This document shows, one piece after another, positions 27,878 through 37,698 of a DNA stretch of 64,000 bases (its first letter is position 1; the number at the start of each line of letters is the position of its first letter). A program made the translations under genes and the position numbers. The stretch lies in contig NC_132984.1 of the NCBI RefSeq assembly GCF_047496725.1, positions 692,501 to 756,500 of the forward strand, written 5' to 3'. This DNA comes from Anoplolepis gracilipes (lineage: Eukaryota > Arthropoda > Insecta > Hymenoptera > Formicidae). Below the pieces are notes generated by a model. It saw only the letters and a program-made list of their open reading frames with translations. It was not told where the DNA came from and did no database searches.

Positions 27878-28371
27878 TTCGAAGATCGAGAGAATTATAA
27901 AAAAAATTCGATTCCTAAAATTTGAAAGTGTAGATCCGCTGACAAGTAGGCGTGACAAAGATAGATATTTTTTCCACGGAGAAAAAATTAAACGTCCGAC
28001 ATACAAGATTTCTCAAATTCCTCCAGCTTGTCCAGGATGACCTTCCTATCGTCGTCGGATAATCGCTCCCAACCCTTCACGTCCTCCGCGGGATCATCGA
28101 TCCTCTTGGTCGTCGCGCGCTGTTTGGCGAACACGTCGAAAAGGCAGGCGACGTGGTGCCAGGCTGGCATCAGTTTCCCATCCGCGAAGAAGCTTGTCAC
28201 GTACTTGGCGATCCGCATCTCGCCCTTCTCGATCGCGCACTTGCATTTCTTGCATTTCGCACGGCCTGTCTTCGCACGTTCCACGGCGAACGGTTTCTCT
28301 TCCTCCTCCTCCTGCTGCTGCTCCTCCTCCTCCTCCTGCTGCTGCTCCTCCTCCTCGACGTCGCTCAACAT
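4360..28371 (-). CDS. LIG3: DNA ligase III (ATP-dependent), 17 exons
   Basis: Seals nicks in base-excision and single-strand-break repair, in the nucleus with XRCC1 and possibly in mitochondria. Exons, 5' to 3': 28371-28005, 26578-26312, 16939-16701, 16175-16096, 15697-15620, 15532-15358, 14582-14427, 12992-12861, 12640-12561, 12279-12192, 12111-12034, 11786-11663, 11354-11284, 11201-11055, 10051-9470, 6822-6456, 4503-4360. Every junction keeps frame through exon 15. Exon 1 encodes an acidic E/Q start, then the PARP-type zinc finger (CKKCKCAIEKGEMRIAKY, then WHHVAC). Exons 2-6 carry the DNA-binding domain (DDSFREFRRVCSNIA). Exon 7 has the adenylation lysine in KYDGERVQVH; EGLVLKD (exon 11), KRHWLKVKKDYL (exon 12) and RFPRVTRIRHDKDW (exon 15) are later ligase motifs. 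Exon 15 ends in a basic disordered linker. Exons 16-17 encode the BRCT (THVIH, HVNVSWLEES), but exon 16 has one surplus base. About 1057 aa if corrected. Start chosen as the only ATG before the zinc finger. Confidence 0.93.
5008..5077. repeat. (CA)n-(TA)n microsatellite
   Basis: About 58 bases of uninterrupted CA dinucleotides followed by TA dinucleotides, in LIG3 intron 16. Likely length-polymorphic. Confidence 0.95.
5611..5990. repeat. Two-copy tandem duplication, period 189 bp
   Basis: The stretch starting AAAAAGATTCGATTG recurs 189 bases later, and both copies run to TTTATACAT with only a few differences (for example GAGTCG versus CACTCG, and one variable A run). It lies in LIG3 intron 16. 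The high identity points to a recent event. Confidence 0.93.
6456..6822 (-). other. LIG3: LIG3 exon 16 with an in-exon frame break in the BRCT domain
   Basis: The exon is bounded by acceptor AAAACAG and donor GTAAGT and is 367 nt, one more than a multiple of three, while both neighbours are phase 0. The entry frame runs through a BRCT-like strand (FRFVFSRD) and helix to LDISLKR and then TAG (6558-6556). Shifting by one base there continues as LGATIVRSENRPDSTTTHVI and joins in phase to exon 17. No intron of suitable size and phase removes the shift. It is either a sequencing or assembly insertion, a real frameshift, or a site of +1 recoding. Confidence 0.6.
7051..7290. mobile_element. MITE with terminal inverted repeats ACAGGGTGTC (Tc1/mariner-like)
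   Basis: The left end ACAGGGTGTCTCATTTTAAA and the reverse complement of the right end (ACAGGATGTCCCATTTTAAA) match over roughly 44 bases, including CCAAATAACTTTCTTA further in. Flanking TATA/ATA is compatible with a TA target duplication. No coding capacity in about 240 bp. It sits in LIG3 intron 15. ACAGGGTG ends are common in insect TA-inserting elements. Confidence 0.8.
7635..7700. repeat. (GA)n microsatellite
   Basis: GA dinucleotide run, nearly uninterrupted for over 60 bases, in LIG3 intron 15. Confidence 0.95.
8676..9247. mobile_element. Non-autonomous element with imperfect inverted ends CCAGRTAGCAAGC
   Basis: The left end CCAGATAGCAAGCACATG pairs with the right end, whose reverse complement is CCAGGTAGCAAGCGCACG. 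Both ends continue inward with ACGTCA-rich sequence (TGACGTCACGTGACC on the left, GTCATTACATCACGTCA on the right). About 570 bp, no credible transposase; the small ORF at 9034-9216 is part of the repeat. No clear target duplication seen. In LIG3 intron 15. Confidence 0.6.
13322..13517. repeat. Direct repeat copy A (about 196 bp) in LIG3 intron 7
   Basis: Starts CATGCTTAAAAC and ends GATATCAAAAC. A second copy in the same orientation lies at 14106-14302 with only a few substitutions, so the pair flanks about 590 bp of AT-rich DNA. May be an LTR-like or MITE pair, or a local duplication. Confidence 0.88.
14106..14302. repeat. Direct repeat copy B (about 197 bp) in LIG3 intron 7
   Basis: Nearly identical to 13322-13517, same orientation. 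It ends about 125 bases before LIG3 exon 7 on the forward coordinate. Confidence 0.88.
14640..15074. mobile_element. MITE family 'CACAGAAAAAAAG', copy 1
   Basis: The ends are CACAGAAAAAAAG and its inverted match CTTTTTTTCTGTG, flanked by TA on both sides, which fits a TA target duplication. No coding capacity in 435 bp. A second copy at 23310-23699 shares most of its length in the same orientation. Located in LIG3 intron 6. Confidence 0.85.
20674..20850 (+). promoter_or_regulatory. Candidate plus-strand TATA promoter and 5' UTR exon inside LIG3 intron 2
   Basis: TATATAAGG at 20674 is followed 25-35 bases later by a CT-rich CpG stretch suitable for a start site, and then by a consensus donor (GACG/GTGAGT) at 20851. 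This would be an untranslated first exon on the strand opposite to LIG3. The next plus-strand coding exons found are those of CNMamide at 34.4 kb, but the link is speculative. Confidence 0.3.
23310..23699. mobile_element. MITE family 'CACAGAAAAAAAG', copy 2
   Basis: Same terminal inverted repeats and interior as 14640-15074, but about 45 bp shorter near the right end. The flanks do not show the TA duplication, so the boundary or the insertion history differs. Located in LIG3 intron 2. Confidence 0.83.
27497..27773 (+). repeat. Inverted repeat, left arm (flanks LIG3 exon 1)
   Basis: About 277 bp, roughly 90% identical to the reverse complement of 28984-29260. Shared blocks include TTTTCGGCTTCCAAATTGCT and AATCGCAGTAATTTTTTTCT. 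Lies in LIG3 intron 1. Confidence 0.9.
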
Positions 28372-28760
28372 GATGACTTACCTGTTGGAATAGAAAAGAA
28401 ATTTAGAAATCTAGTTTTTATTTTTTATTTTTTTTTTTTTTTTCATACGCAATTATCGACACAAGGGTACTAATTCATAGGCGTCTTGAATCATTATACG
28501 TGCAAATCACATATCGCGAGCACGTTAAGCGGATTTCGACGCATCTCTCCCCTTAATTCCTCCCCTTTCTAAGCGTTTAAACGCGCGTAACTAAGGAATC
28601 AAGGATATACAATCCGCGGATATACAATCGCGCTATGCCTTAACGTTGGTAATCGAGCTTTGGATTAACGTACAATCTATGTAGCTCCTTCGTAAAGGAG
28701 CGAAGCGAGAAAGCCGACGTGTAGTTGCGTAAATTATTACATTATCTCGCAAATAACGTA
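28372..28760 (-). promoter_or_regulatory. LIG3 5' leader and promoter region
   Basis: Just upstream of the LIG3 ATG (reverse strand) lies a pyrimidine tract ending CCAACAG at 28382, directly followed by GTAAGTC, so acceptor and donor consensus abut 10 bases before the ATG. Beyond a poly-T-like run the region 28500-28760 is CpG-richer, as expected for a start-site region. No TATA box seen. Exact leader structure unknown. Confidence 0.4.
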
Positions 28761-28983
28761 CACGCGCGTCACAGATATTAGGTAATTTGCCTTAAACAGA
28801 CAAACATGTGACGCAGATTCCTGAAACATATCCATAGATATTCGTTAAACTTGTAGATGAGACTTTATTTATTCTTGAAACAAAATGACGTAATTTATGC
28901 CGACGAGCGACGGTCCTTGAGAATCGTTCGCTTCTTTCTCTCTGATTTTTTTTTATGTTGTTAAAAGATTTTTTCAATCTACG

Positions 28984-29260
28984 ATATTTTGGAGGAAATA
29001 AGGGAGAGAGAAAAAAATTACTGCGATTCTTAATTTATAATCTTTTTCACAATAAATCTCATATTTTATCATAGATATCTATTTTATTCAAACTTGTAAT
29101 TTGATAGAGCAATTTGGAAGCCGAAAATGTAAAAAAACCGAAATTGTTATTCTTTTCCTTTATTAGAAAAAAAAAAGATATTAATTTCTTGAACTATATG
29201 ATTATTTATTTTTCATGAAAACGAGAGCTGAAAATTCAAGCTTTAAAATAAAAAAAAATT
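28984..29260 (-). repeat. Inverted repeat, right arm (flanks LIG3 exon 1)
   Basis: Reverse-orientation partner of 27497-27773. The two arms enclose a 1.2-kb loop that contains LIG3 exon 1 and its presumed promoter. Could be two insertions of one element or a large foldback. Confidence 0.9.
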
Positions 29261-32200
29261 CATTGTATATTAATTTTATTAAATGTTGTGCGATTTTTTT
29301 GAAAATTAAACTGTATTATTTTTTAAGATATTGTATGTTGATTTTATTTCTGTAACTCCTAGTTACATATTTATTCCAGTTTTATTTCAATGGAGCCTTC
29401 TCTTATATTATTAAAAAACGATTTTTATTGAGGATCAAAGAAAATAGGGAGGAGAGATTTTTACTATAGACGCTAATTATATTTAAGTTTTTGATATGAC
29501 TGTTTTATATGTGTTACATGTCCATAGCCAGGACTTTAATTTCTTCGGTCACTTGCTAGAGTTGATACGCGAAAACAGAGTATGAGAATAAGGAAACAAA
29601 TTTTTCGAATACAAAAAATGAAAAAAGTGCGATTCTAAATGTCTTATGTCTCAATGAACGAATTGAAAAGCTTGCGTCACAAATGTTAATGTCGGTCGAT
29701 CTGGGCGAAATGTTGAATAGCAGCATGACGCAGTTTATTGCAATACCAAGATCGTGTGTAGTACTACGTGTAGAACAATATAATCTCTTATTGAGGTCTC
29801 ATTAGATCCGAGTATTCAATAATCCTCGAGACATTAATCCTCACAATCACAAGTGCTTTAAATAGCATTCCTCTCTCTCTCTCTTTCTCTTTCTCGCCTT
29901 CTCTCTCTTGCTGACGAGAATTAGGATTGAGTGGGATGATCTCGTTAGATACGTCTTATTCATCGACGAATTCCAAAAAGATGAGTCTCGATTGAGATGG
30001 AGAATATATTATTAATATACATAAAGCATTTCACTAACACATTGAACTTACTTCAAATGACACATATACTTTTTTCATTATTTTCGTCTCTCGTTGATTA
30101 TTCAAGTGAATCCCACGTGTTATAAAAATTCTGTATAAAGCCAGAAATATATTATCAATTTTCAAAAAACAATCAGTGAGGGCTGATTTCTGATCTTTTC
30201 TTTAAAAAGTGTAAATTATGCATGTAATTTTATGTTGTTAGAGTCAATGAATAATAACAATAATAACATTTTTATACGTCTAAAGCAGTCTGAAAAATGA
30301 CTTAAATTCCTTAAACCGATAACATTTTAGTAACAATTTAATTGAAGTGATTTAATTAATAATTATTTGTATATCATGGATTTCACGAAATCTAATTTTA
30401 AACTATATGTTCTCTTAATTTTCAGTAAAAAGAGTCATAAAAATAAAGAATAAATTATAATACAAACAACAAGATCAAATAAGGCATTAAATACTACAAA
30501 ATAAGATTAATAAAATTAAACTATAGTAATAAGAGCCGAACGCGAAGTAAAAATAGCACAAAAATAGAATAAAACTCTTGATAATTATAGGTAAATTTAT
30601 TAAAACGTTTCCGTTCCACTTCAGGCCATTCGAATGATTTTCTTGTTAATTCCAATAACAATAACATTGTAATAACTGAAGGAAACTAAAACGTTTTAAT
30701 AAATTTGCCTAATAATCATTATAAGTTTTATTCCATTTTCGTGCTATTTACCTCGCGCTCGACTCTCATTAGCTCAATTTTATTTGTCTCATTTTACAAT
30801 ACAAATAATTAATTAAAACAAAATTATATTACTATTAAAACAGATTTATGTTTTACTTTTATTTTATTTATTTTATACTTTTCAGACAAATTTTAATCAA
30901 TTCCATTAAACGGAATAAAAATACTACCGTCGTATTCAGCGATAGAAAAAAAACATAAAATTACATGTGTAAAGATAAAAATGAGCTCTTTTTCAGCCAT
31001 CGTCCTTTCAATTAAAAAAAGTTTACTCCATGTTGTTAGTTTTTGTACGAGAAATCGTGTCCTTTTCGATCATATTCCATAATTTATCGCTCTGTGTATA
31101 CTTGAAATTGCGAAAGTGACAATTTCATCGGAGGGAGGAAGGAGAAGTAATGGAGAAAAAATCTCCACCGAATCTCGATAACTCTCCTTCCCCGTTCCCC
31201 GCATCCTGTCCTCTCAAAGCCACGATAAGAAGCCGCTTTATCGTCGTCTCGCTATTGGCTCGCGAGAACTGAGGAGAACATTGCTCTAATCTAATTTTAA
31301 ATATTCGCTCATCTCTCTTGCGTTATATATTTTATATATATATATATTCAATCTACGATTCGAGTACTTTTTTTTTTTTTTTTTTTTTTTTTGCGGGACG
31401 TGACGAATCGCGATTATAACGCCGGGTAGCGGCTAAAAAGTTTCCAACGCAATCCGGCGAAGAATGTATATACGCACGTTAAATGTCCAAAACACGCACG
31501 CATATGTACTCGCGTACGTAAGTACTTGTATCGATGTGTACTAATTTGTTTTCATCACGCGTCGCGAGAGAGATTTATCAGCGGCCTTATAACACGCGTC
31601 ATTTTCCTCGTCATCATAATGTAATTGGCGCGTCGCAATTGAGTTGCCGAGAAAAAAATTCGATAGACGCTTCTGATTCGGCAAACGATTCGAATAATAA
31701 GGACACATCATACACAAAGTACACATGTACAAATGGAAAATTATTTTTCTCATCCGTACGAAATACTAATAATAAGAACGCAATCATACTGACAATACGC
31801 AGATTTGATATTTGTGAGCAAAAAAATCTCGAGAAAAAATAAAATAGACAACAAGATTCGAAGACAGAATATAAACATCGATAATTTGTAGTGTCTTGAA
31901 ATAGAGTTATTCGATTGAACAGTTTCTTTTTTTTAATGTTTTTCTTCGTTTAAAAAAATTAATCGTGATTAATAAAAGATAGAAAAGAAACATTTATAGT
32001 AAATGTATATTGTAATAAATATTTTATTTTATTATCGATTTTTTAAACGAAGGAAAATATTTCAAATGGTTTCAATATAAATATATACATATAATTACAA
32101 TAAATATAATATGTATTGTATAATATATATGATAGCCAAAAATAATCGACATCGTTCAATATTTGCATTAAAACGCTATTGATGGATAAATAAAATACTG

Positions 32201-32700
32201 GAGGAGAGATCTTGAAGGAGGGAGGAATGATTCACATGGCTATTTTCGTGCGATAAATTCAGTCAATTTATATCAAATTTCTCTGATAATCTTAAATAAA
32301 ATTATATAAAAATTATTAACATTAATATATGTTATAATGGCATACATATAATTAATATCTATAGTATATTGTAAATGTATATATAATTTAATTTAAAAAA
32401 GGAAAAAAAAATTAAAAAATATTATTATTCAATTCGATAATAAAAAAAAAAAAAATATAAAGAGCAAAAATTTCTTGATTCAAAGTATAAAAATGTCTCG
32501 CTTTATGTGAGTTCCATTAATTATTTACGGATTCCGCGTCAAAATGGCGGTAACTTTGATGATGGCGGCTAAATGGATACGCGGTTTACATGAATATACC
32601 TATATATGATATGAGGTAGGCATCGCATAATTTCATTGAGAAAAGGTGGTAGAAAGGAGTAGGGGATCAAGCGCAAATCTTCCTCCTCGTGTCGCACCTA
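29261..32700. other. Intergenic DNA between LIG3 and CNMamide
   Basis: AT-rich DNA without a recognisable gene. It holds a (CT)n tract at 29871-29910, the foldback repeat at 30495-30810, a poly-T run at 31370-31393 and CpG-richer patches near 31.2-31.6 kb. Short ORFs here look like chance. Confidence 0.6.
30495..30810. mobile_element. Foldback (hairpin) repeat
   Basis: The left arm ending at 30624 (AAATTTATTAAAACGTTTCC) and the right arm beginning at 30676 are inverted copies, matching well over about 100 bp and more weakly for another 30, with a 50-bp loop. AAATAGCAC and GTGCTATTT mark one matching block. No coding capacity. Confidence 0.75.
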
Positions 32701-32814
32701 CTACAGGTAGGTGTGTTTCTCGAGGGTGGTGGCGGATATACGGATAAGGGGGGGAATTATAATAGATACCTGCGCGACGCGCGGGTATAATAGAGGGTGC
32801 AACAGCCCTTCGCG

Positions 32815-32891
32815 GCTCATTCCGCCACCGCTTGTCGTCCCGTCGACACAATAGAGCGCGATTTTCGCGAGAGGACCTCTTTTAACCAGGC
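32815..32891 (+). promoter_or_regulatory. Candidate CNMamide promoter and 5' UTR exon
   Basis: A TATAATAG-like element in a CpG-rich stretch (GGGTATAATAGAGGG) precedes about 80 bases that end in a consensus donor (CAGGC/GTAAGT) at 32892. The next plus-strand acceptor with a coding exon is at 34387, giving an intron of about 1.5 kb. Start site not proven. Confidence 0.35.
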
Positions 32892-33305
32892 GTAAGTTAC
32901 ACCCGCGATCTTGGAGGAATCACTCGCAATCACACTCTTCACAGTATATCCGAAAAGAATTCGGTTTTTGCATCATTCTCGGAGAAAAAAAACAATACTA
33001 TATTTTCCTTTCTCTTCATCTATAATTGAAATAATTGGAAAAAAAAAAAGAAAAAAATCTGCCGATTATTTCCTCCGAATATCTAGCAGTCTTTGACGAC
33101 GGGTTTGTGCCGTCAAACGCGAGCGAATTGATTTCTAATCGTTTTGTTTGCGATAGACGAGCAAACGTCGCGGTGTTCTCCTACAGGCTCACATTGATTG
33201 ATGAATTAATGACGAGGTCGATTTAGAATCTATAAATAATCGTCAAGCGGCCGTTCGTCAAGGCGGAGAGATCACTGTCGCGAGAAAAATGATTATTATT
33301 ATTAA

Positions 33306-33342
<37 letters not shown>

Positions 33343-34407
33343 CATACGTGACGCGCGTTTTATCGCTATATATTGCTATTATCAGACGTGACGTGATATC
33401 GCGCAATTTCGTTCGCGACAATTTCGTCGGATTCCCTCGTCTCTTTTCTCGTTGCTCGACTTTATTCTTTATCACGTGACACGCACCGCACGTTCGCTAT
33501 ACCGATAACGTTCTATCGGTGAAAGGATAATCCGCGATGACCTCCGAAGACCAGCATCAGCGCAAATCGCGGATGATGTTCGGTCTCGCCTTTTGTGACT
33601 CGCGACTTTCATCTCACAAAGTAAAAAGGAAAAGAAACAAATCAATTATAATCGTTATATATTTCTTTATGTAATTTAAGGAGAAATTATTACATGGATC
33701 AGCTACGTACAAAGTTGATAGATCTAATACATCTCGAGATGCATGAGTTTGGGATTGCGTAAAATAATTTGTTTTTAGCCTTATAAAATTAATAATTGAC
33801 TTGTCAATTAAAGATTTGTCCCGTAGAATAGAATTTTATCTTAAAATCTTAAACATTATATTATATAGAAAAAAAATTCTACAGGGAAAATCTTTACTCA
33901 AAAATTGATCAATTAGTAATTTTATACCTTAAAAATTTGAAAGTCCTTTGCGCAATGTCAAATTCATGAATCTCGAAATGTAATAATTAAATTTATTAAC
34001 TTTTGACGTAGCCGATAATAAAGCTTAATCTAAATAGAAAACATTAATGGGAAATCAGTGCATTTTATCACTGATAGTAACGTGATTTTAATTATAACAT
34101 CGCAAAAAAAGTGAAATTTCACTGGCAATGAGACGAATCAATCAGCAATCAGAGACTGATTCCTCTGTGAAATCTTACTGCCGTCGTATAATCAGTGGAA
34201 AGACGTAGGCGCAAAGTGCGAGTGTTTTCACTAAAATTTTGTGTCGCTGTATTAATCAGTGACATTCATCACTGATTTAGCATTGAAAAAAGAATACCAC
34301 GTTTCTCCATCTCATTTTAAGTTCTTAAATATTATGTCGCGTATACTAATGCAAAGAACCTCTTATCTGTTTTTTTTTTTTTCGCAGAGAGTACGAGCTA
34401 CGAGGGA

Positions 34408-34709
34408 ATGACGGAAAGGGTTAGTCGACGAGCCGCCACTAGGACAAGCTTCTGTCTGCTGGCGGCATTCGTCCTGTCCTGTGCCACAAGTGGCAGCGAC
34501 AAGGTTCTCGCATTCCCGCAACCCGAACCTTTACCACCTGATTTCATCTACGGCGATAATTTTGCCGACGACGCGGAGAGTTCCGTAAGTGCAGTGCAAT
34601 TTACATGTGTGCAATGTGCTATTTAAAAAATAATGATAAATATATATATATATATATATAACATATATATTTATTTAGTAATTATATAAATAAATATATA
34701 TGTTATGTG

Positions 34710-34771
<62 letters not shown>

Positions 34772-37698
34772 TACATATTGTGTATATATAGATATTTATA
34801 ATCAGGATTGAGAAGTAAGGCGTTATTTGTAACGTCGTTACCGTTACAGTTAATCTTTTTTTTTTTTTTTTTTTTTGGTAACGAATTTAACGGTTACTTT
34901 TATCATTATTTTTTATATCTTGATATATTTGATATATCTATTTTCGTATATTCAATCTTCAATTATCAACAGGTATTCATATTATAAATTAAAAATTTTT
35001 ATATTAAAGGTTTTAAACAAAATTATATAAGAATACAAAAAATATATCGTGTATTTGACTATATTTATAACCTTAATGCAAAACCAAAATTTTTTTATTT
35101 ATACTGTGAGTGTTTTAACATTTTACCTTATTATTTATGTTATATTTTACAAATTTAAAAATTTACAAATTTATTGATATTTTATTAATATTTTAATTAT
35201 TAATTTTTTTAATAATTAAATATATTACAAAAGTATATTTTTTATTTTATTTCTGATCTCGTTTCAACATTAAAAAAGTAACGGAAAAGGTAACGAATAG
35301 TTACTTTTTAAAAGTAACTTTCCCATTCCTGTATATAACTGTCTAGACTAATCGAAATTTATAACAATAATAATATCATATTACAATTGAGAGTGGGAGA
35401 AAAAAATTAAAATATATAAAGTATACTAATTAAAATGAAAATAAATTAGGATAATATAAATAAGAATTAAAGTAAATAAAAATAAAGTATTTATTTAAAT
35501 AAATATTTAAATAAATAATCTACCATCATCCTAAGATACGTACTTTTTCACTGACTATTAGCGCATTGTTTCGCTTCAATTGCTAATTAAAAATAAACTA
35601 TGCTCATCTCTGGAATTTCGTTCGGCTAGATGCTGTTGAACCGCCTGAAGCAGCTGACGGAGCAGAAGCATCGCGTAGAGGAGCAAATTGAGCGCGAGAT
35701 CGCCGACGAGCGCGAGATCGCCAACGAGCAGATCGAGATCCAGGCGATGCTGGAGGCGAAGGCGCGGGAACGCGCGAACGCGATGCAGCCGCAGGATTAC
35801 TCCGTCGAGCAATCGGAACCGGAAGCTTTGCCGATACCCGCCGCCATAGTCCACCACGAGCAACACCCGGGCAAACGACACGGCACGAATGCAGTTAGTT
35901 GTGAGTATATATATATATAGTCTGTCTCTCTCATATTTCTGCTCGTCGATTCTCTCCGAGGGAAGATGTCGCAATTTAGTGAAATTGTGCGAGACAAGAG
36001 ATCTTGAAAGATCCCTCGAGACATCTCGCTGAGAATTTTAATTAATTAATTAATTAATTAATTAATTAATTCATTCATTTATTTACGTAAACGGGAAAAG
36101 CTTTTCACTTAAAGAGAATATAAAGTAGGATTTATTTTTAATAATTCTTCTCTCATTATAATATGCAAGTTTGCGAGTTTATTAAAAATAAACAAGCGGT
36201 GATACTTTAATTAAAGGAAAGGAAATAGAGAAAGGATTACGACAATCGTAAATATTCGGGTGCGCATTAAAATTAATTAACGAGCGGCTAAAAAATTCTG
36301 TGACATGAGAGCTTTTAAGATATTCACGCAACGTGTTATAATACTCGAGATATATGTTTGGAACATTCGAGAGATGATCTCAGAATGATATTACACGGAT
36401 TTTCGTCGCCGCGTTGGAATCTGGTCGTTAAAATAAAAAGCCAGCCGCTCGTATCTTTTATCGGATTTAGTTAACTGTATTTCCGAGGATCAAGAAAGAT
36501 TATGCCACGCATTATTTCGGGAAATTTCGCGCGGACACAAGAGAGACGAAAAGCCTTTTCTATTCAAGAATTTCTTTCGGGACATTTCGAGAGAGAGGAA
36601 AAAAAAAAAAAAAAAAAAAAAAAACGCTCTTCCCTCGATTTGCTAATCTTACGAATAACTGTTCTCGGACACGCGTTTACGAATCTGCGACGTTATCGAT
36701 GACAATTAATTGGAGCAATTGGCTCGTGACGCACTACGTGTCTCCGCTCCCGATTGATTCCTCGAATCGAATATTCGAGTTCGGAAAGAAAACCGATGAC
36801 GGGGCAACCCCATCTCCAGAACATTGTGACAATTCCCTTTCCAAGGTTTTTACTTGCCCCTTGGAAATTTTACCGTGACTTGCACGCACGTGTTCAATAT
36901 TATTTTACTATTTTTTTTTTTTACAATTGTATACTTTGTTCTCTTTTTTATTATCTTTGTTATAAATCTACATTATTTAATTATATTAAAGGGACTTTTA
37001 TGTAAACTCTGAAATTGGATGCTCATAATTTTATAGTCGAAATAATCAAGAGAGTACATAATTCTTAACTTTATCTCTTTAAGATGTAAGAATCTTTGAA
37101 GAAAAGATTTTCTGGACAATTTGGAGTCGACTTTTCCTTAGCAAAAATATCAAGCTTTTCATCTTTCCATCATCTTTTTAATTAAGTCGTATTTTAGATC
37201 AAAATTCTCTTAAAATAAATTCCTAAGAAAAATCAGAACATAATAGATTCGTTAATTTTTGTTAACTTGTAAAAAAGCCCTTCATCCTCAAGATTTATTT
37301 AATTAAAAAATTCTCGATATACCATCATATTTTCGCTGAAGAAAAATCACTTTCAAGTTGACCAAAGAACCTCTGCTATTAAAAAGACATCCAGTGAAAC
37401 ACCAGTACATACATACATACATACATATAAATTTATCTTTATATAGTAATGATTACAATGAGATTTATTTAATTATTAGTAGTAGCTTAAATTATCAGAA
37501 TTAAATTTTGCGATTTAAATACGTACAAAATATCCGCGTGAGAATTCCATAGATCTCTCACAAGCTGCGAAGATCGAGATGTCTCGATCATCAAACAGAA
37601 AACCGCGACAGCGAATAACGCACGCGATTCGTGTTTCAGATATGTCCCTGTGCCACTTCAAGATTTGCAACATGGGACGTAAGAGGCAATCGAAATAA
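34408..37698 (+). CDS. CNMa: CNMamide neuropeptide precursor
   Basis: Secreted precursor of the cyclic, amidated CNMamide peptide, ligand of an insect GPCR. Coding exons: 34408-34584, 35630-35900 and 37640-37698; phases 0 and 1 join cleanly for 168 aa. Exon 1 follows acceptor TTCGCAG and encodes a signal peptide (FCLLAAFVLSCATSG). Exon 2 is a charged, coiled-coil-like spacer (QLTEQKHRVEEQIEREIADE) ending in GKR. The last T of exon 2 plus AT of exon 3 make the Tyr of the peptide HGTNAVSYMSLCHFKICNM, followed by GRKR. So GKR and GRKR release a peptide with the family signature C-HFKI-C-NM and an amidation Gly. The ring cysteines are in SLCHFKICNM. A trailing QSK ends the protein. The exon-3 acceptor (GTGTTTCAG) is strong. 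Another in-phase acceptor at 38414 could give an alternative 3' end lacking the peptide. Confidence 0.92.
34640..34771. repeat. (TA)n-rich tract in CNMamide intron 1
   Basis: Long, slightly interrupted TA dinucleotide repeats, partly palindromic around TATAACATATA. Directly left of the hAT-like element. Confidence 0.9.
34803..35331. mobile_element. hAT-like MITE with CAGGAWTGRGAAAGTTAC-type ends
   Basis: The left end CAGGATTGAGAAGTAAGGCG and the right end (reverse complement CAGGAATGGGAAAGTTACTT) form imperfect inverted repeats. Subterminal GTAACG/CGTTAC motifs recur at both ends, as in hAT-derived elements whose ends start with CAG. About 530 bp, non-coding, inside CNMamide intron 1. Eight-base target copies are not clean. 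Confidence 0.6.

Noticed and set aside
28028..28473. Plus-strand Ser/Cys- and Leu-rich open frames
   Set aside because: Antisense of the GAG/CAG trinucleotide repeats and zinc finger in LIG3 exon 1.
35576..35974. 132-codon minus-strand open frame
   Set aside because: Antisense of CNMamide exon 2; its Leu/Arg-rich character mirrors the Glu/Lys spacer.
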